From Archangium gephyra (GTDB lineage Bacteria; Myxococcota; Myxococcia; Myxococcales; Myxococcaceae), in the NCBI RefSeq assembly GCF_001027285.1, contig NZ_CP011509.1, forward strand, positions 6,472,501-6,536,500: a stretch of 64,000 bases of DNA, read 5' to 3'. The position numbers and the translations under genes are program-made. This document shows positions 1 through 7,987 of this stretch, piece after piece; the first letter of the stretch is position 1, and each line of letters starts with the position of its first letter. The notes beneath the pieces are model-generated. The model was given only the letters and a program-made list of their open reading frames with translations, searched no databases and was not told the origin of the DNA.

Positions 1-26
1 TTCCCCCGGCCGAGGAGAACGAGACG

Positions 27-1526
27 ATGTTTTCGAGATGGACAGTGGGGCGGCAGTTCCTCGCGGGTTTGCTCCTGATGTCAACGTTGATCGGGGGTTT
101 CATCGTCCTGACGCGTAAGGGTACGCAGACGGTGATGGACGCTTCCGTGCTCGTGATGCAGAGCCACGAGTCGCTCACCCACATCGAGCGCGTCTTCTCC
201 CTCGTGAAGGACGCGGACTCGGGCCATCGCGACTACATCCTCACGGGCAACGAGGCCGCCCTCGACTTCTACCGCCAGTCTCAGGGCGGCCTGTCCAAGG
301 AGCTCGAGCAGCTGCGCCAGCTGCTGTCCGGCGACGCCGAGCGGCTGCGGCTGCTGGAGTCGCTCACGGCCTCCCTCGAGCAGAAGCTCAACAGCCTGCG
401 CGGCAACATCGAGGTGCGCCGTGCCCAGGGGCTCGACGTCGCCCTGGCCCGCCTCAACGCGGGCGAGAGCGCGCGGCTGATGGACAACCTCCGCACGGCC
501 GTCTCGGAGCTGCGCCAGCACGAGGAGCAGCTGCTCGCGGCGCGCGAGACGAAGCAGGTCGAGGAGGTGCGGGGCCTCGACAAGTTCTATTGGATCGACG
601 GCATCGGGCTGCTGGTCATCCTCATGGGGATCGCCATGCTCATCGGCAGGAGCCTGGAGCGCAGGCTCCACACCGCCATCGCGCAGGTACAGGGCTCCTC
701 GGCCGATCTCCATGCGGCGGCCTCGCAGCAGGTCAGCGGTGCGCGCGAGCAGGCCTCGGCCACCACGGAGATCTCCACCACCGTCAAGGAGCTGCTGTCC
801 ACCTCGCGGCAGATCGCCGGCAGCGCCCAGCAGGTGGCCCGCGTGGCGGATGACACGGCTGGCGCCGCCCGCACCGGCAACGACACGGTGCTGCGTGCCC
901 AGGAGGCCATCGACGTGGTGAGCCGCCAGGTGGACGCCATCGTCAATCACATGCTGGAGCTCGGCAAGCGCTCGCAGGAGATCGGCGGCATCCTGGACAT
1001 CATCAACGAGCTGGCCGAGCAGACGAACATCCTCGCCATCAACGCCACCATCGAGAGCGCCGGGGCGGGCGAGCACGGCAAGCGTTTCGCCGTGGTGGCC
1101 GATGAGATCCGCAAGCTGGCGGACCGCGTGGGTGGAGCCACCAAGGACATCCGCGTGCTCATCGATGAGATCCGCGCCGCCTCCAACACCACCATCATGG
1201 CCACCGAGGATGGCTCCAAGGCGGTGCAGAGCAGCGCGAAGCAGTTCGGCGAGGTCGCCGGCAACTTCCGGCGCATCGCGGAGCTGGTGCGCGCCAACCT
1301 GGACGTGGCGCGGGAGATCGAGCTGAGCACCCAGCAGCAGACGACGGCGGTGGAGCAGGTGAACACCGCCATCCTCGAGGTGGCGCAGACGGCCCGTCAG
1401 GCCGAGAGCACCTCGTCGCAGACGATGCAGACGGCCAACCAGCTCTCCCAGCTGTCCAAGCAGCTCAGCGCCATCCTCGACGCGCGCGCCGCCGCCGCCG
1501 CTGCCTCCGCCTCCGCTTCCTCGTAA
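27..1526 (+). CDS. Methyl-accepting chemotaxis protein with CHASE3-like sensor
   Basis: Membrane chemoreceptor of 499 aa that would signal to a CheA/CheW array. A transmembrane segment lies at about residues 10-30. It is followed by a helical periplasmic region of CHASE3 type (residues ~35-185, with the typical DADSGHRDYILTGNE stretch), a second membrane segment (~190-210), and a cytoplasmic coiled-coil signalling domain. The conserved hairpin tip reads GEHGKRFAVVADEIRKLADR. No clear HAMP domain separates membrane and signalling regions. The C-terminus is Ala/Ser-rich without a CheR-binding pentapeptide. The ATG follows a GAGGAG ribosome site at 13-18. The family is certain; the ligand is unknown. 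Confidence 0.93.
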   Translation: MFSRWTVGRQFLAGLLLMSTLIGGFIVLTRKGTQTVMDASVLVMQSHESLTHIERVFSLVKDADSGHRDYILTGNEAALDFYRQSQGGLSKELEQLRQLLSGDAERLRLLESLTASLEQKLNSLRGNIEVRRAQGLDVALARLNAGESARLMDNLRTAVSELRQHEEQLLAARETKQVEEVRGLDKFYWIDGIGLLVILMGIAMLIGRSLERRLHTAIAQVQGSSADLHAAASQQVSGAREQASATTEISTTVKELLSTSRQIAGSAQQVARVADDTAGAARTGNDTVLRAQEAIDVVSRQVDAIVNHMLELGKRSQEIGGILDIINELAEQTNILAINATIESAGAGEHGKRFAVVADEIRKLADRVGGATKDIRVLIDEIRAASNTTIMATEDGSKAVQSSAKQFGEVAGNFRRIAELVRANLDVAREIELSTQQQTTAVEQVNTAILEVAQTARQAESTSSQTMQTANQLSQLSKQLSAILDARAAAAAASASASS

Positions 1527-1562
1527 GTCCGGAGCGAATCCCGTACCGGCGGGGGAGGGCTT

Positions 1563-1874
1563 GTGCTCACCTCCCTCGTCATGAGCGGATCTCGACTCGC
1601 CGGGTCCTCCCGGCCGCTGTGGGTGTTGTGGGCGGGCCTCCTGGGCCTCTCTTGTGTATCGGCCCGCTCCGAGCCGGCTCCCGTCCCCTCGGACGCGGGC
1701 GTGGGCCTCGTGGACGCGGGTCTGGACGCGGTGGACGCGGGCCCGCGCTCCCTGCCCTGTGCTCCGGACGAGATGGACTGCTGCGGCATCTGCATTCCCC
1801 GCTCCGAGGGCCGCTGTCCCGCCAACATCCAATGTCGCCGCCCCGCCGCCCCTCCCGTGGAAGCGGAGCGGTGA
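1563..1874 (+). CDS. Small Cys-containing lipoprotein, unknown function
   Basis: Predicted exported lipoprotein of 103 aa from a GTG start; an in-frame ATG at 1581 is an alternative. The hydrophobic segment ends in LLGLSC, a plausible lipobox. An Asp/Val/Gly-rich spacer follows, then a short C-terminal patch with five cysteines (CAPDEMDCCGICIP and a later RCP). Small lipoproteins of this shape are common in myxobacteria and their function is not known. A GGGGGAGGG run lies only a few bases before the GTG, so the exact start is uncertain. The stop codon lies 32 bases before the methyltransferase start, so the two are probably co-transcribed. Confidence 0.6.
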   Translation: MLTSLVMSGSRLAGSSRPLWVLWAGLLGLSCVSARSEPAPVPSDAGVGLVDAGLDAVDAGPRSLPCAPDEMDCCGICIPRSEGRCPANIQCRRPAAPPVEAER

Positions 1875-1906
1875 GCGTGGAAGACTGCGGCACGGAGGTG
1901 AGCCCC

Positions 1907-2512
1907 GTGAACCCGGACGTTCGAGAGATCTACGACGATCTCGGCCAGAAATACGATGTGTGGACCCTGCTGCCGGATCGTCTCTTCCTGGACCGGTGGC
2001 GGCGCGAGCTGCTCGCGGGTGCCCGGGGAGAGGTGCTCGAGGTGGCTGTTGGCACGGGGAAGAACCTCGCCTTCTACCCCGAGGCGTGCCGGGTGACGGG
2101 CCTGGACTTCTCGCGCGCCATGCTCGACGAGGCCTCGCGCCGGGCCCGGGCGCTGCACCGTCCGTTCGAGCCCCGGGAAGGTGATGTCACGGCGTTGCCC
2201 TTCGCGGATGCGAGCTTCGACACGGTGGCCTGCACGCTCGCGGTTTGCACCTTCACGGAGCCGCTCGCCGCGCTGCGCGAGATGCGCCGGGTGTGCCGTC
2301 CCGGGGGCGCGGTGTTGTTGCTGGAGCATGTGCTCCCTCGGGACCGGCCCCTGGCCCGGGTCGCCCACGCCATCGCCCCCCTCACGCGCAAGGCGGTGGG
2401 CTGCAACCCAGACCGGGACACCCTGGCGCTCGTGCGCGAGGCGGGGCTGCACGTCGACTCCGTGCTCGGACGGGCCCGCGACATCATCCTCGCCGTGGTC
2501 GCCCGGCCCTGA
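1907..2512 (+). CDS. Class I SAM-dependent methyltransferase
   Basis: Cytoplasmic methyltransferase of 201 aa with the Rossmann SAM-binding signature EVAVGTGKNLAFYP (motif I), then GLDFSRAML, GDVTALPFADASFD and LREMRRVCRPGG. It resembles the Methyltransf_11/UbiE-PmtA group, whose members methylate quinones, phospholipids or small molecules; the substrate here cannot be read from sequence. The GTG at 1907 is preferred because an ACGGAGG ribosome site precedes it by a normal distance. An in-frame GTG at 1871 would overlap the stop of the preceding gene by the GTGA arrangement and is a real alternative. Confidence 0.85.
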   Translation: MNPDVREIYDDLGQKYDVWTLLPDRLFLDRWRRELLAGARGEVLEVAVGTGKNLAFYPEACRVTGLDFSRAMLDEASRRARALHRPFEPREGDVTALPFADASFDTVACTLAVCTFTEPLAALREMRRVCRPGGAVLLLEHVLPRDRPLARVAHAIAPLTRKAVGCNPDRDTLALVREAGLHVDSVLGRARDIILAVVARP

Positions 2513-2590
2513 GGGGACTCCAGAGGGGACTCAACGGTTTGCCCCTCAAGCAAATACGTGTGAATAAATATTTCGGCGAATAATCTCACA

Positions 2591-2618
2591 TAGACGACAT
2601 TCCGGAATCTGATATAAG
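2591..2618 (+). promoter_or_regulatory. Candidate housekeeping promoter of the M35 protease gene
   Basis: Within the unusually AT-rich leader at 2540-2660, TAGACG (2591-2596) and TATAAG (2613-2618) are spaced 16 bases apart, resembling a sigma-70-type -35/-10 pair. They lie about 60 bases before the GTG start of the protease. This is pattern matching only. Confidence 0.4.
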
Positions 2619-2677
2619 AACCGATTAACCGGGTTAGCCATGGAGCTATCGGTTTTTGTCAGACAAGGAGTCACTGC

Positions 2678-3766
2678 GTGAGCAAGAGCGTTCGCGGTTT
2701 CAAGTGGCTGGTGGGCGGAATCGTCGGAGTGTCCATGCTGGGCGCGTGCGGCGCGCCGGAGGAGCTCGAGACGGCCTCGGAGCAGAGCGCGCAGGCCACC
2801 GGTGAGGTGGCGGTGAGCCTGTCGGTGAGCAAGGCCTCGCTGAGCGCCCACGAGGACGTGTCGGTGACGGTCACGCTGACCAACGTCTCGTCCCAGCCCG
2901 TGCGGCTGCTCAAGTTCTACATCCCGGACGGCCGCCTGAAGGAGGGTCTGTTCGAGGTGACGCGCAATGGCGAGCCCGTGGAGTACATCGGTCCGCACAT
3001 CAAGCGCGCGGCCCCCACCGCCCAGGACTATGTCACCCTGGCCCCCGGCGAGAGCCTCTCGGGCTCGGCCCCCGTGTCCGGCATGTATGACCTGTCCGAG
3101 ACCGGCGCCTACACCGTCCAGTACGCCGCGCGCTCGCTGGATCAGCACAGCGCGGTGATCACCAAGGCGGCGCAGCTCGACTCCAACCTGGTGAGCCTGT
3201 GGATCGAGGGCCGCGCCAACGAGTTCGAGGCCCAGGGCACGGTCTCCGCGCAGGGCCTGTCGTACTCCGGCGCCTGCACCAGCACCGAGCAGTCGTCGAT
3301 CTCCTCGGCGATGAGCTCCGCCCGCACGTACGCGAACAACGCGTCCACCTACCTCAACGGCATCTCCTCGGGCACCACGCGCTACACCACCTGGTTCGGC
3401 GCGTACTCCAGCACCAACCTGACCACGGCGCGCAACCACTTCACCAACATCAAGAACGCCCTGGCCAACGCCGCCGTCGTGGTGGACTGCAGCTGCAACG
3501 ACAGCTACTACGCCTACGTGTACCCGGCCTCGCCGTACAAGATCTACGTGTGCAACGCCTTCTGGAGCGCGCCCATGACGGGCACGGACTCCAAGGCCGG
3601 CACGCTGGTCCACGAGATGAGCCACTTCAATGTGGTGGCCGCCACGGATGACCACGCCTACGGCCAGAGCGCGGCCAAGAGCCTCGCCATCTCCAGCCCC
3701 ACCCGCGCGCTGGACAACGCGGACAGCCACGAGTACTTCGCCGAGAACACCCCCTCGCTGCCGTAA
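2678..3766 (+). CDS. M35-family (aspzincin) metalloendopeptidase lipoprotein
   Basis: Secreted zinc protease of 362 aa related to deuterolysin and peptidyl-Lys metalloendopeptidase. The signal peptide ends in a lipobox (MLGAC, Cys about residue 24), so the precursor may be lipid-anchored. An Ig-like propeptide region occupies residues ~45-170. The catalytic domain carries HEMSH (His312-Glu-x-x-His316), followed by ATDDHAYG, which matches the aspzincin third-ligand Asp motif (Asp324/325). Cysteines in the catalytic half (SGAC, DCSC, VCNA) fit the family's disulfides. The start is GTG, behind a weak ribosome site. A strong terminator follows at 3794-3827. The next gene resembles the propeptide of this protein. 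Confidence 0.9.
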   Translation: MSKSVRGFKWLVGGIVGVSMLGACGAPEELETASEQSAQATGEVAVSLSVSKASLSAHEDVSVTVTLTNVSSQPVRLLKFYIPDGRLKEGLFEVTRNGEPVEYIGPHIKRAAPTAQDYVTLAPGESLSGSAPVSGMYDLSETGAYTVQYAARSLDQHSAVITKAAQLDSNLVSLWIEGRANEFEAQGTVSAQGLSYSGACTSTEQSSISSAMSSARTYANNASTYLNGISSGTTRYTTWFGAYSSTNLTTARNHFTNIKNALANAAVVVDCSCNDSYYAYVYPASPYKIYVCNAFWSAPMTGTDSKAGTLVHEMSHFNVVAATDDHAYGQSAAKSLAISSPTRALDNADSHEYFAENTPSLP

Positions 3767-3793
3767 TTTGACAGCCTGAGGTGTGGTAGCGAG

Positions 3794-3827
3794 AAACGGG
3801 GGCGGAGACGCTCCCGTTTTTCTTTTT
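3794..3827 (+). terminator. Intrinsic terminator after the M35 protease
   Basis: AAACGGG (3794-3800) pairs with CCCGTTT (3813-3819), followed by TTCTTTTT. This is the clearest rho-independent terminator in the window. Confidence 0.8.
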
Positions 3828-3849
3828 CCCGGAGGGGAACATCCGTCCC

Positions 3850-4458
3850 ATGACTCGTGGATATGGCCGTTGGATCGCGCTGTGCTGTCTGACGTTGAGC
3901 GCGGGCGCGTGTGCGCCGCGCAAGGAGACCGTGGAACCGAAGCCGGCCCCCGTGCCGCAGCAACCGGCCCCGGCCCCGCAGGCGGCTCCCGAGCCGCAAA
4001 AGGAGAATCCGGCGATGGCGGCGACCCTGGACTGTGTGGTGAGCGTGCCCGCCAGCGTGCGCGCGGGCGAGCCGGTGCAGCTGCGCTTCCAGCTCACCAA
4101 CCGCACGGCGCAACCGTTGTCCGTGCTCAAGTGGCGCACGCCGCTCGAGGGCCTGATGGGCAAGGACTTCGAGGTGACCCGTGACGGCACCGAGGTCGCC
4201 TACCTGGGGCGGATGGTGAAGCGGGGCAATCCGTCGGCGGACGCCTATGTGACGATCGCGCCCGGCGCCTCCGTGGACGCGCAGGTCGAGCTCTCGCAGG
4301 CCTACGAGATGAAGCAGCCGGGGCGCTACCGCATCGCGTTCAACGGCGAGCTCATGGACGTCGTGGAGAAGCAGGCGGAGGTGCCGCGTTCGCTGGAGCA
4401 GCTCCAGTCCCGCCCGGTGTCCTGCCCCGCGGTGGAGACGACGCTCACCGCTCCCTGA
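3850..4458 (+). CDS. Free-standing lipoprotein resembling the M35 protease propeptide
   Basis: Lipoprotein of 202 aa (lipobox SAGAC, residue ~22), then a Pro/Ala/Glu-rich tether and one Ig-like domain (~55-170). That domain aligns throughout with the propeptide of the neighbouring M35 protease: FQLTNRTAQPLSVLKWRTP against [38 protein letters not shown] against [19 protein letters not shown], and AYVTIAPGASV against [11 protein letters not shown]. No zinc-protease motif is present. It lies 83 bases after the protease, on the same strand but beyond a terminator. By inference it could chaperone or inhibit the protease in trans, or be a truncated paralogue under selection. Confidence 0.8.
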   Translation: MTRGYGRWIALCCLTLSAGACAPRKETVEPKPAPVPQQPAPAPQAAPEPQKENPAMAATLDCVVSVPASVRAGEPVQLRFQLTNRTAQPLSVLKWRTPLEGLMGKDFEVTRDGTEVAYLGRMVKRGNPSADAYVTIAPGASVDAQVELSQAYEMKQPGRYRIAFNGELMDVVEKQAEVPRSLEQLQSRPVSCPAVETTLTAP

Positions 4459-4472
4459 GCCGTGCTCGGGAG

Positions 4473-4504
4473 GCACCCTCGCGCGAGCCGTGCCGCGAGG
4501 GTGC
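4473..4504. terminator. Bidirectional hairpin between convergent genes
   Basis: Perfect 11-bp stem GCACCCTCGCG (4473-4483) with CGCGAGGGTGC (4494-4504) and a 10-base loop. It sits exactly between two convergent genes and touches the last base of the minus-strand stop. There is no T-run, so its terminator role is inferred from position. Confidence 0.5.
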
Positions 4505-5064
4505 TACCGGGAGATGGCGCTGACGAGCGAGGGGGAGGGCGCGGTGAGGGCCCGGTTGATGGCCCCGGCGGACTGGGGGAACGGTCCGCGCGCGAGCTCC
4601 CGGCCCCGGGGCCCCAGCGCCTGGACGAGCACCTGGCGGAAGCCCTTCTCCAGCCCCAGCGCGCTGTGCGGTGCCCCGGTGGTGTCGGCCACCATGTAGA
4701 GCGACTGCTCCAGGTCCGCGGGCGGCTGCTGGCCCTGCGAGAGGAACAGCTCGCGGACCCGGGTGAGCGAGTCGTTGTGGATCTTGCGGATCTCCCGGCT
4801 CGCGGCGCCCTTGAAGAAGCCGGGGATGCCCCGCAGGTCCACGCGCACCACCACGATGGGGTGCTGGCGGCGCAGCTCATAGGCGAAGCGCATGGCGTGC
4901 TCGCGCAGCACGTCCCGCGTGTCCCGGTTGGCGTAGAGCACCACCGCCGGCCGCCCCTGGCCAAGGGGCACTTCCCGGCCGAACACGTCCTCGAGCTCCG
5001 AGGCGTGGGCGGGGAGGGCTCCGAACAGCCCCATCAAGCAGGTGGCGATCACCAGGATTCGCAT
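4504..5064 (-). CDS. Exported protein with thioredoxin-like N-terminal half
   Basis: Protein of 186 aa with a clean signal peptide ending in PAHA at residue ~21. The mature part begins with ELEDVFGREVPLGQGRPAV followed by VLYANRDTRDVLREHAMRF, which resembles the first beta-alpha-beta unit of thioredoxin-like/YtfJ-type exported proteins. No CxxC motif is present, so it is not an obvious redox enzyme. The ATG at 5064 follows a GGAGGAGA ribosome site. The gene is divergent from tesB. Function unknown; the fold suggestion is tentative. Confidence 0.75.
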   Translation of the reverse strand: MRILVIATCLMGLFGALPAHASELEDVFGREVPLGQGRPAVVLYANRDTRDVLREHAMRFAYELRRQHPIVVVRVDLRGIPGFFKGAASREIRKIHNDSLTRVRELFLSQGQQPPADLEQSLYMVADTTGAPHSALGLEKGFRQVLVQALGPRGRELARGPFPQSAGAINRALTAPSPSLVSAISR

Positions 5065-5395
5065 GGGCAAAGGTCTCCTCCGGGGTAGGGGACAGGCCGA
5101 GCCACCGTCCCTCGCCGCCGAGGCGCATGGACGACAGTGTACGGCCCCACCCTGACGGTCTCCGCCCAACAGCAGCCCGCTTCCGCTTCTGCCCGGCCCG
5201 GCCCTTCCGGTGCTCCTGGCCGCCTGCCGCCTGTCCGGCCGGGAGCCGGGCCCTCCGGTGGGCCTCGCGCGGGCGCCTCGGGGTGGATCCATGCTTCTCC
5301 CACTGGCGAAGCCCCGCCGTTTCCTCCATGGTACGGAGCCGTACCAGCCCGGATGCCGAGCGCCTCGGGGCCATGTGGAAGAAGAAGGAGAAGGG
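5065..5395. other. Divergent intergenic region, no gene seen
   Basis: 331 bases between the exported protein (minus) and tesB (plus). It is Pro-codon-like, GC-rich DNA with no open frame of coding quality that has a ribosome site. Promoters of both genes should lie here, but no convincing hexamers are visible. Confidence 0.5.
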
Positions 5396-6265
5396 ATGAG
5401 TCGCGTTCTGGATGAACTGTTGGCGCTGCTCAAGCTGGAGCCCATCGAGGAGAACCTCTTCCGGGGGGCGAGCCAGGATCTGGGCTACCGGCAGCTCTTC
5501 GGCGGGCAGGTGATCGGCCAGGCGCTGTCGGCGGCCACCAAGACGGTGGTGCCCGAGCGCCACGTGCACTCGGTCCACGGCTACTTCCTGCGCTCGGGGG
5601 ACGCCAGCCTGCCCGTGGTCTACACGGTCGATCGCGTGCGCGACGGCGGCAGCTTCACCACCCGGCGCGTGGTGGCCATCCAGAAGGGCGAGTCCATCTT
5701 CACCATGATGGCCTCCTTCCAGGGGGACGAGCCCGGCTACGAGCACCAGGCGAAGATGCCCGAGGTGCCCGGGCCGGAGGAGCTGGCCTCGGACATCGAG
5801 CTGCTGCGCCGCAGGGCCCACCTCATCCCCGAGCGCGTGCGGGAGAAGTTCCTGTGCGAGAAGCCGATCGAGATCCGTCCGGTGACGCTCTTCGATCCGT
5901 TCGAGCCCAAGGCGTGCGAGCCGGTGAAGTACGTGTGGTTCCGCGCCGACGGCGTGCTGCCGGAGGATCCGCAGGTGCACAAGTACGTGCTCGCCTACGC
6001 CTCGGACTTCAACCTCATCACCACCACGCTGCAGCCGCACGGCGCCAGCTTCATGCAGCGCAACATGCAGATGGCGAGCCTGGATCACGCCCTGTGGTTC
6101 CACGGGAACCTGCGCGTGAACGACTGGCTCCTGTACGCCATGGACAGCCCGTGGGCGGGCAATGCGCGCGGTCTGGCACGCGGGCACATCTTCACCCGCG
6201 ACGGCCGGCTGGTGGCGTCCGTGGCCCAGGAGGGACTCGTCCGCGTCCGCCAGGACAAGCGCTGA
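5396..6265 (+). CDS. tesB: Acyl-CoA thioesterase II (TesB-like double hotdog)
   Basis: Cytosolic thioesterase of 289 aa, the usual TesB length, hydrolysing acyl-CoA to free fatty acid and CoA. Two hotdog repeats are visible. The N-terminal one carries FGGQVIGQALSAA and VHSVHGYFLRSGD. The C-terminal one carries the conserved ASDFNLITTTLQPHG, MASLDHALWFH and VASVAQEGLVRVR segments that hold the Asp/Thr/Gln catalytic network of the family. The ATG at 5396 is supported by AAGGAGAAGGG immediately upstream; longer in-frame reading to 5210 is low-quality sequence. It is a single gene, convergent with the MFS transporter. Confidence 0.92.
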   Translation: MSRVLDELLALLKLEPIEENLFRGASQDLGYRQLFGGQVIGQALSAATKTVVPERHVHSVHGYFLRSGDASLPVVYTVDRVRDGGSFTTRRVVAIQKGESIFTMMASFQGDEPGYEHQAKMPEVPGPEELASDIELLRRRAHLIPERVREKFLCEKPIEIRPVTLFDPFEPKACEPVKYVWFRADGVLPEDPQVHKYVLAYASDFNLITTTLQPHGASFMQRNMQMASLDHALWFHGNLRVNDWLLYAMDSPWAGNARGLARGHIFTRDGRLVASVAQEGLVRVRQDKR

Positions 6266-6280
6266 ACGGCCGCCGGGCGC

Positions 6281-7534
6281 TCAGCCGCGGGGCCCGGCGA
6301 GGCCGCTGTCCGGAGCGGGTGGGGTGGGGCGGTCGGCCATCGCGACGAGCACCTCGTGGACCGCGGCCAGCAGCACCGCGACGCCGAGGAGCAACGGAGT
6401 GATGGCCGCGAGCCCGAGCCGCTCGCCGGCGAGACCCACGGCGCTCGGGATGACCGCGACGCCCATCGTCGCCGCGCTCACCTGGAAGCCGACCGCATGC
6501 GCGGCGGCATCCGTCCCCACCCGCCGGGGCGTCTCGGACATGAGGGCCGGGAAGATGGGGGCCAGGGAGAAGCCGAGCACCGCCAGCCCGAGGACGGCGG
6601 GGATCGCCGGGAGGGCGAGGAGGAGCGCGCCCAGGACGGCCCCCGCGGTGCCGAGCCGCAGGAGCCGGACGGCGCCCACCCGCTCGACGACGAAGCCGAG
6701 CACGATGCGCCCGGCCAGCAGACCCGCCCAGTACAGGCTGACCCACGTTCCGGCCACGGCGGTGCCGAGCCCACGCGCCTGGGTGAGGACGGTGTAGCTC
6801 CACTGTCCCGCGGTGACCTCGACGCCGGTGTAGAGGAAGAAGATGGCGATCTGCAGCCAGACGCGGGGACGGCGCAGCGTGGCCCACGCGCTGACCGTGG
6901 GGGAGGTGGCGTCCACGGGGGCCTCGCCCGGGCTCGAGCCCTCCCCCGGCCCGGCGTCCCACTGCCGGCGCATCACGGTGAAGGCCACCGCGAGCAGCGC
7001 GAGCACCCCGCCGATGACGGCATAACCGGCCCGCCACCCCGCGCCCCGCGTGAGGAGCGCCGTCATGAGCACCGGCCCGAGCGCGGCCCCGGTGCTGTAG
7101 GCGGCGTGCAGCCAGGTCATGTGGCGCGCCCCGAAGTGGTGGGCGGCATATGTATTGAGCCCGGCGTCGACCGCGCCGGACCCGAACCCGACGACGCAGG
7201 CCGCGGCGATGAAGAGGGCGAAGGCGGGGGAGGCCGCGTAGCCGGCGACTCCCGTAGCGGCGAGCGCGGTGCTGACGGCCAGCAGGGTGCCGATTCCAGC
7301 GGTGCGCATGAACCGCCCCGCGAACAGGCCCGAGGTGAAGTACGCCGAGGCGGCCATGGCGAGCACGGCGCCGAGCGCCGCCAGGGGCAACGCGAAGGAC
7401 TCGCGGATGGACGGCCAGGCGACGCCGAGCACCGCATCCGGCAGCCCGAGGCTGACGAAGGCCAGGTACGACAGGGCCAGGAGCTCCGGGCGGGGAACTG
7501 CCGGGGCGGATGAGGGCGCGGACGGATGGCTCAT
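6281..7534 (-). CDS. MFS transporter
   Basis: Inner-membrane transporter of 417 aa with about twelve hydrophobic segments in two six-helix halves joined by a hydrophilic loop (~residues 195-220). It has typical MFS features: small-residue-rich helix 1 (LALSYLAFVSLGLPDAVLG), GLFAGRFMRTAG in the loop after helix 2, and GFGSGAVDAGLNTYAAHHF in helix 4. The last resembles sugar/FucP-like or tetracycline-resistance-like MFS members. The substrate is unknown. The ATG at 7534 lies behind a GAGGAC site; a GTG at 7564 would add ten residues. The upstream region is the odd repeat-bearing spacer at 7535-7987. Confidence 0.85.
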   Translation of the reverse strand: MSHPSAPSSAPAVPRPELLALSYLAFVSLGLPDAVLGVAWPSIRESFALPLAALGAVLAMAASAYFTSGLFAGRFMRTAGIGTLLAVSTALAATGVAGYAASPAFALFIAAACVVGFGSGAVDAGLNTYAAHHFGARHMTWLHAAYSTGAALGPVLMTALLTRGAGWRAGYAVIGGVLALLAVAFTVMRRQWDAGPGEGSSPGEAPVDATSPTVSAWATLRRPRVWLQIAIFFLYTGVEVTAGQWSYTVLTQARGLGTAVAGTWVSLYWAGLLAGRIVLGFVVERVGAVRLLRLGTAGAVLGALLLALPAIPAVLGLAVLGFSLAPIFPALMSETPRRVGTDAAAHAVGFQVSAATMGVAVIPSAVGLAGERLGLAAITPLLLGVAVLLAAVHEVLVAMADRPTPPAPDSGLAGPRG

Positions 7535-7580
7535 GGGGGCGGAGTCCTCGAGGTTCGCGGACACTCGATGGGGATCATGC

Positions 7581-7733
7581 CATGCCTACATTTCGGCATG
7601 TTTCGTGAGATTCGGCGCACAAGGGGACGGATATCGTGCCTACATCTCACGACATGTGAGGCCGTTTGTTGACCCATCATGCCTACATTTCATGACGTTT
7701 CCGTGCTTATTGGGCGACATATCATGCCTACAT
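7581..7733 (+). repeat. Four-copy short direct repeat (CATGCCTACAT)
   Basis: The 11-mer C(A/G)TGCCTACAT occurs at 7581-7591, 7635-7645, 7678-7688 and 7723-7733, each followed by T/C-T-C. Copy-to-copy distances are 54, 43 and 45 bases. Flanks are partly similar (TTTCGGCATG, TCTCACGACATG, TTTCATGACG). They lie just upstream of the minus-strand MFS gene. The role is unknown; they could be regulator sites. Confidence 0.7.
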
Positions 7734-7759
7734 CTCCGCACCTGTAGGTTCGCAGGAGC

Positions 7760-7985
7760 GAATAGAAATGCATTTATTCCACGCATTTTATGTCTGTGAT
7801 TGACATCAATCGCTTGCGGATGTTTGTGTTTGAGTTTTGCTGTTTTTTGATTTGGCCTGAAGTTTGCTTGGATTTTCTGTATTGTTTGTGTTTGTTTTGC
7901 TGTTTTTGTTTGTGATTTATGTGTGTCTGTCTTTGGGTCGTTGTTTTTGTGTGTATTTGTGTTTGTGATTGGTCGGCCGCCAATG
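7760..7985. other. AT-rich, T/G-biased low-complexity spacer
   Basis: About 225 bases, overwhelmingly T and G on the plus strand (runs such as GTTTGTGTTTGTTTTGCTG), in sharp contrast to 70% GC neighbours. The minus strand can be read as a Lys/Gln/Thr/Asn-rich peptide, but the composition alone explains that and no ribosome site is seen. I see no gene here. Confidence 0.7.
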
Positions 7986-7987
7986 AC

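Noticed and set aside
81..1832. Long minus-strand frame across the chemoreceptor
   Set aside because: It is a shadow of the real plus-strand gene: Arg/Ala/Gly/His-rich composition, no ribosome site, and the plus-strand frame has all chemoreceptor motifs.
7774..7983. Lys/Gln/Thr/Asn-rich minus-strand peptide in the AT-rich spacer
   Set aside because: Fully explained by the T/G-biased DNA; no ribosome site or conserved feature.
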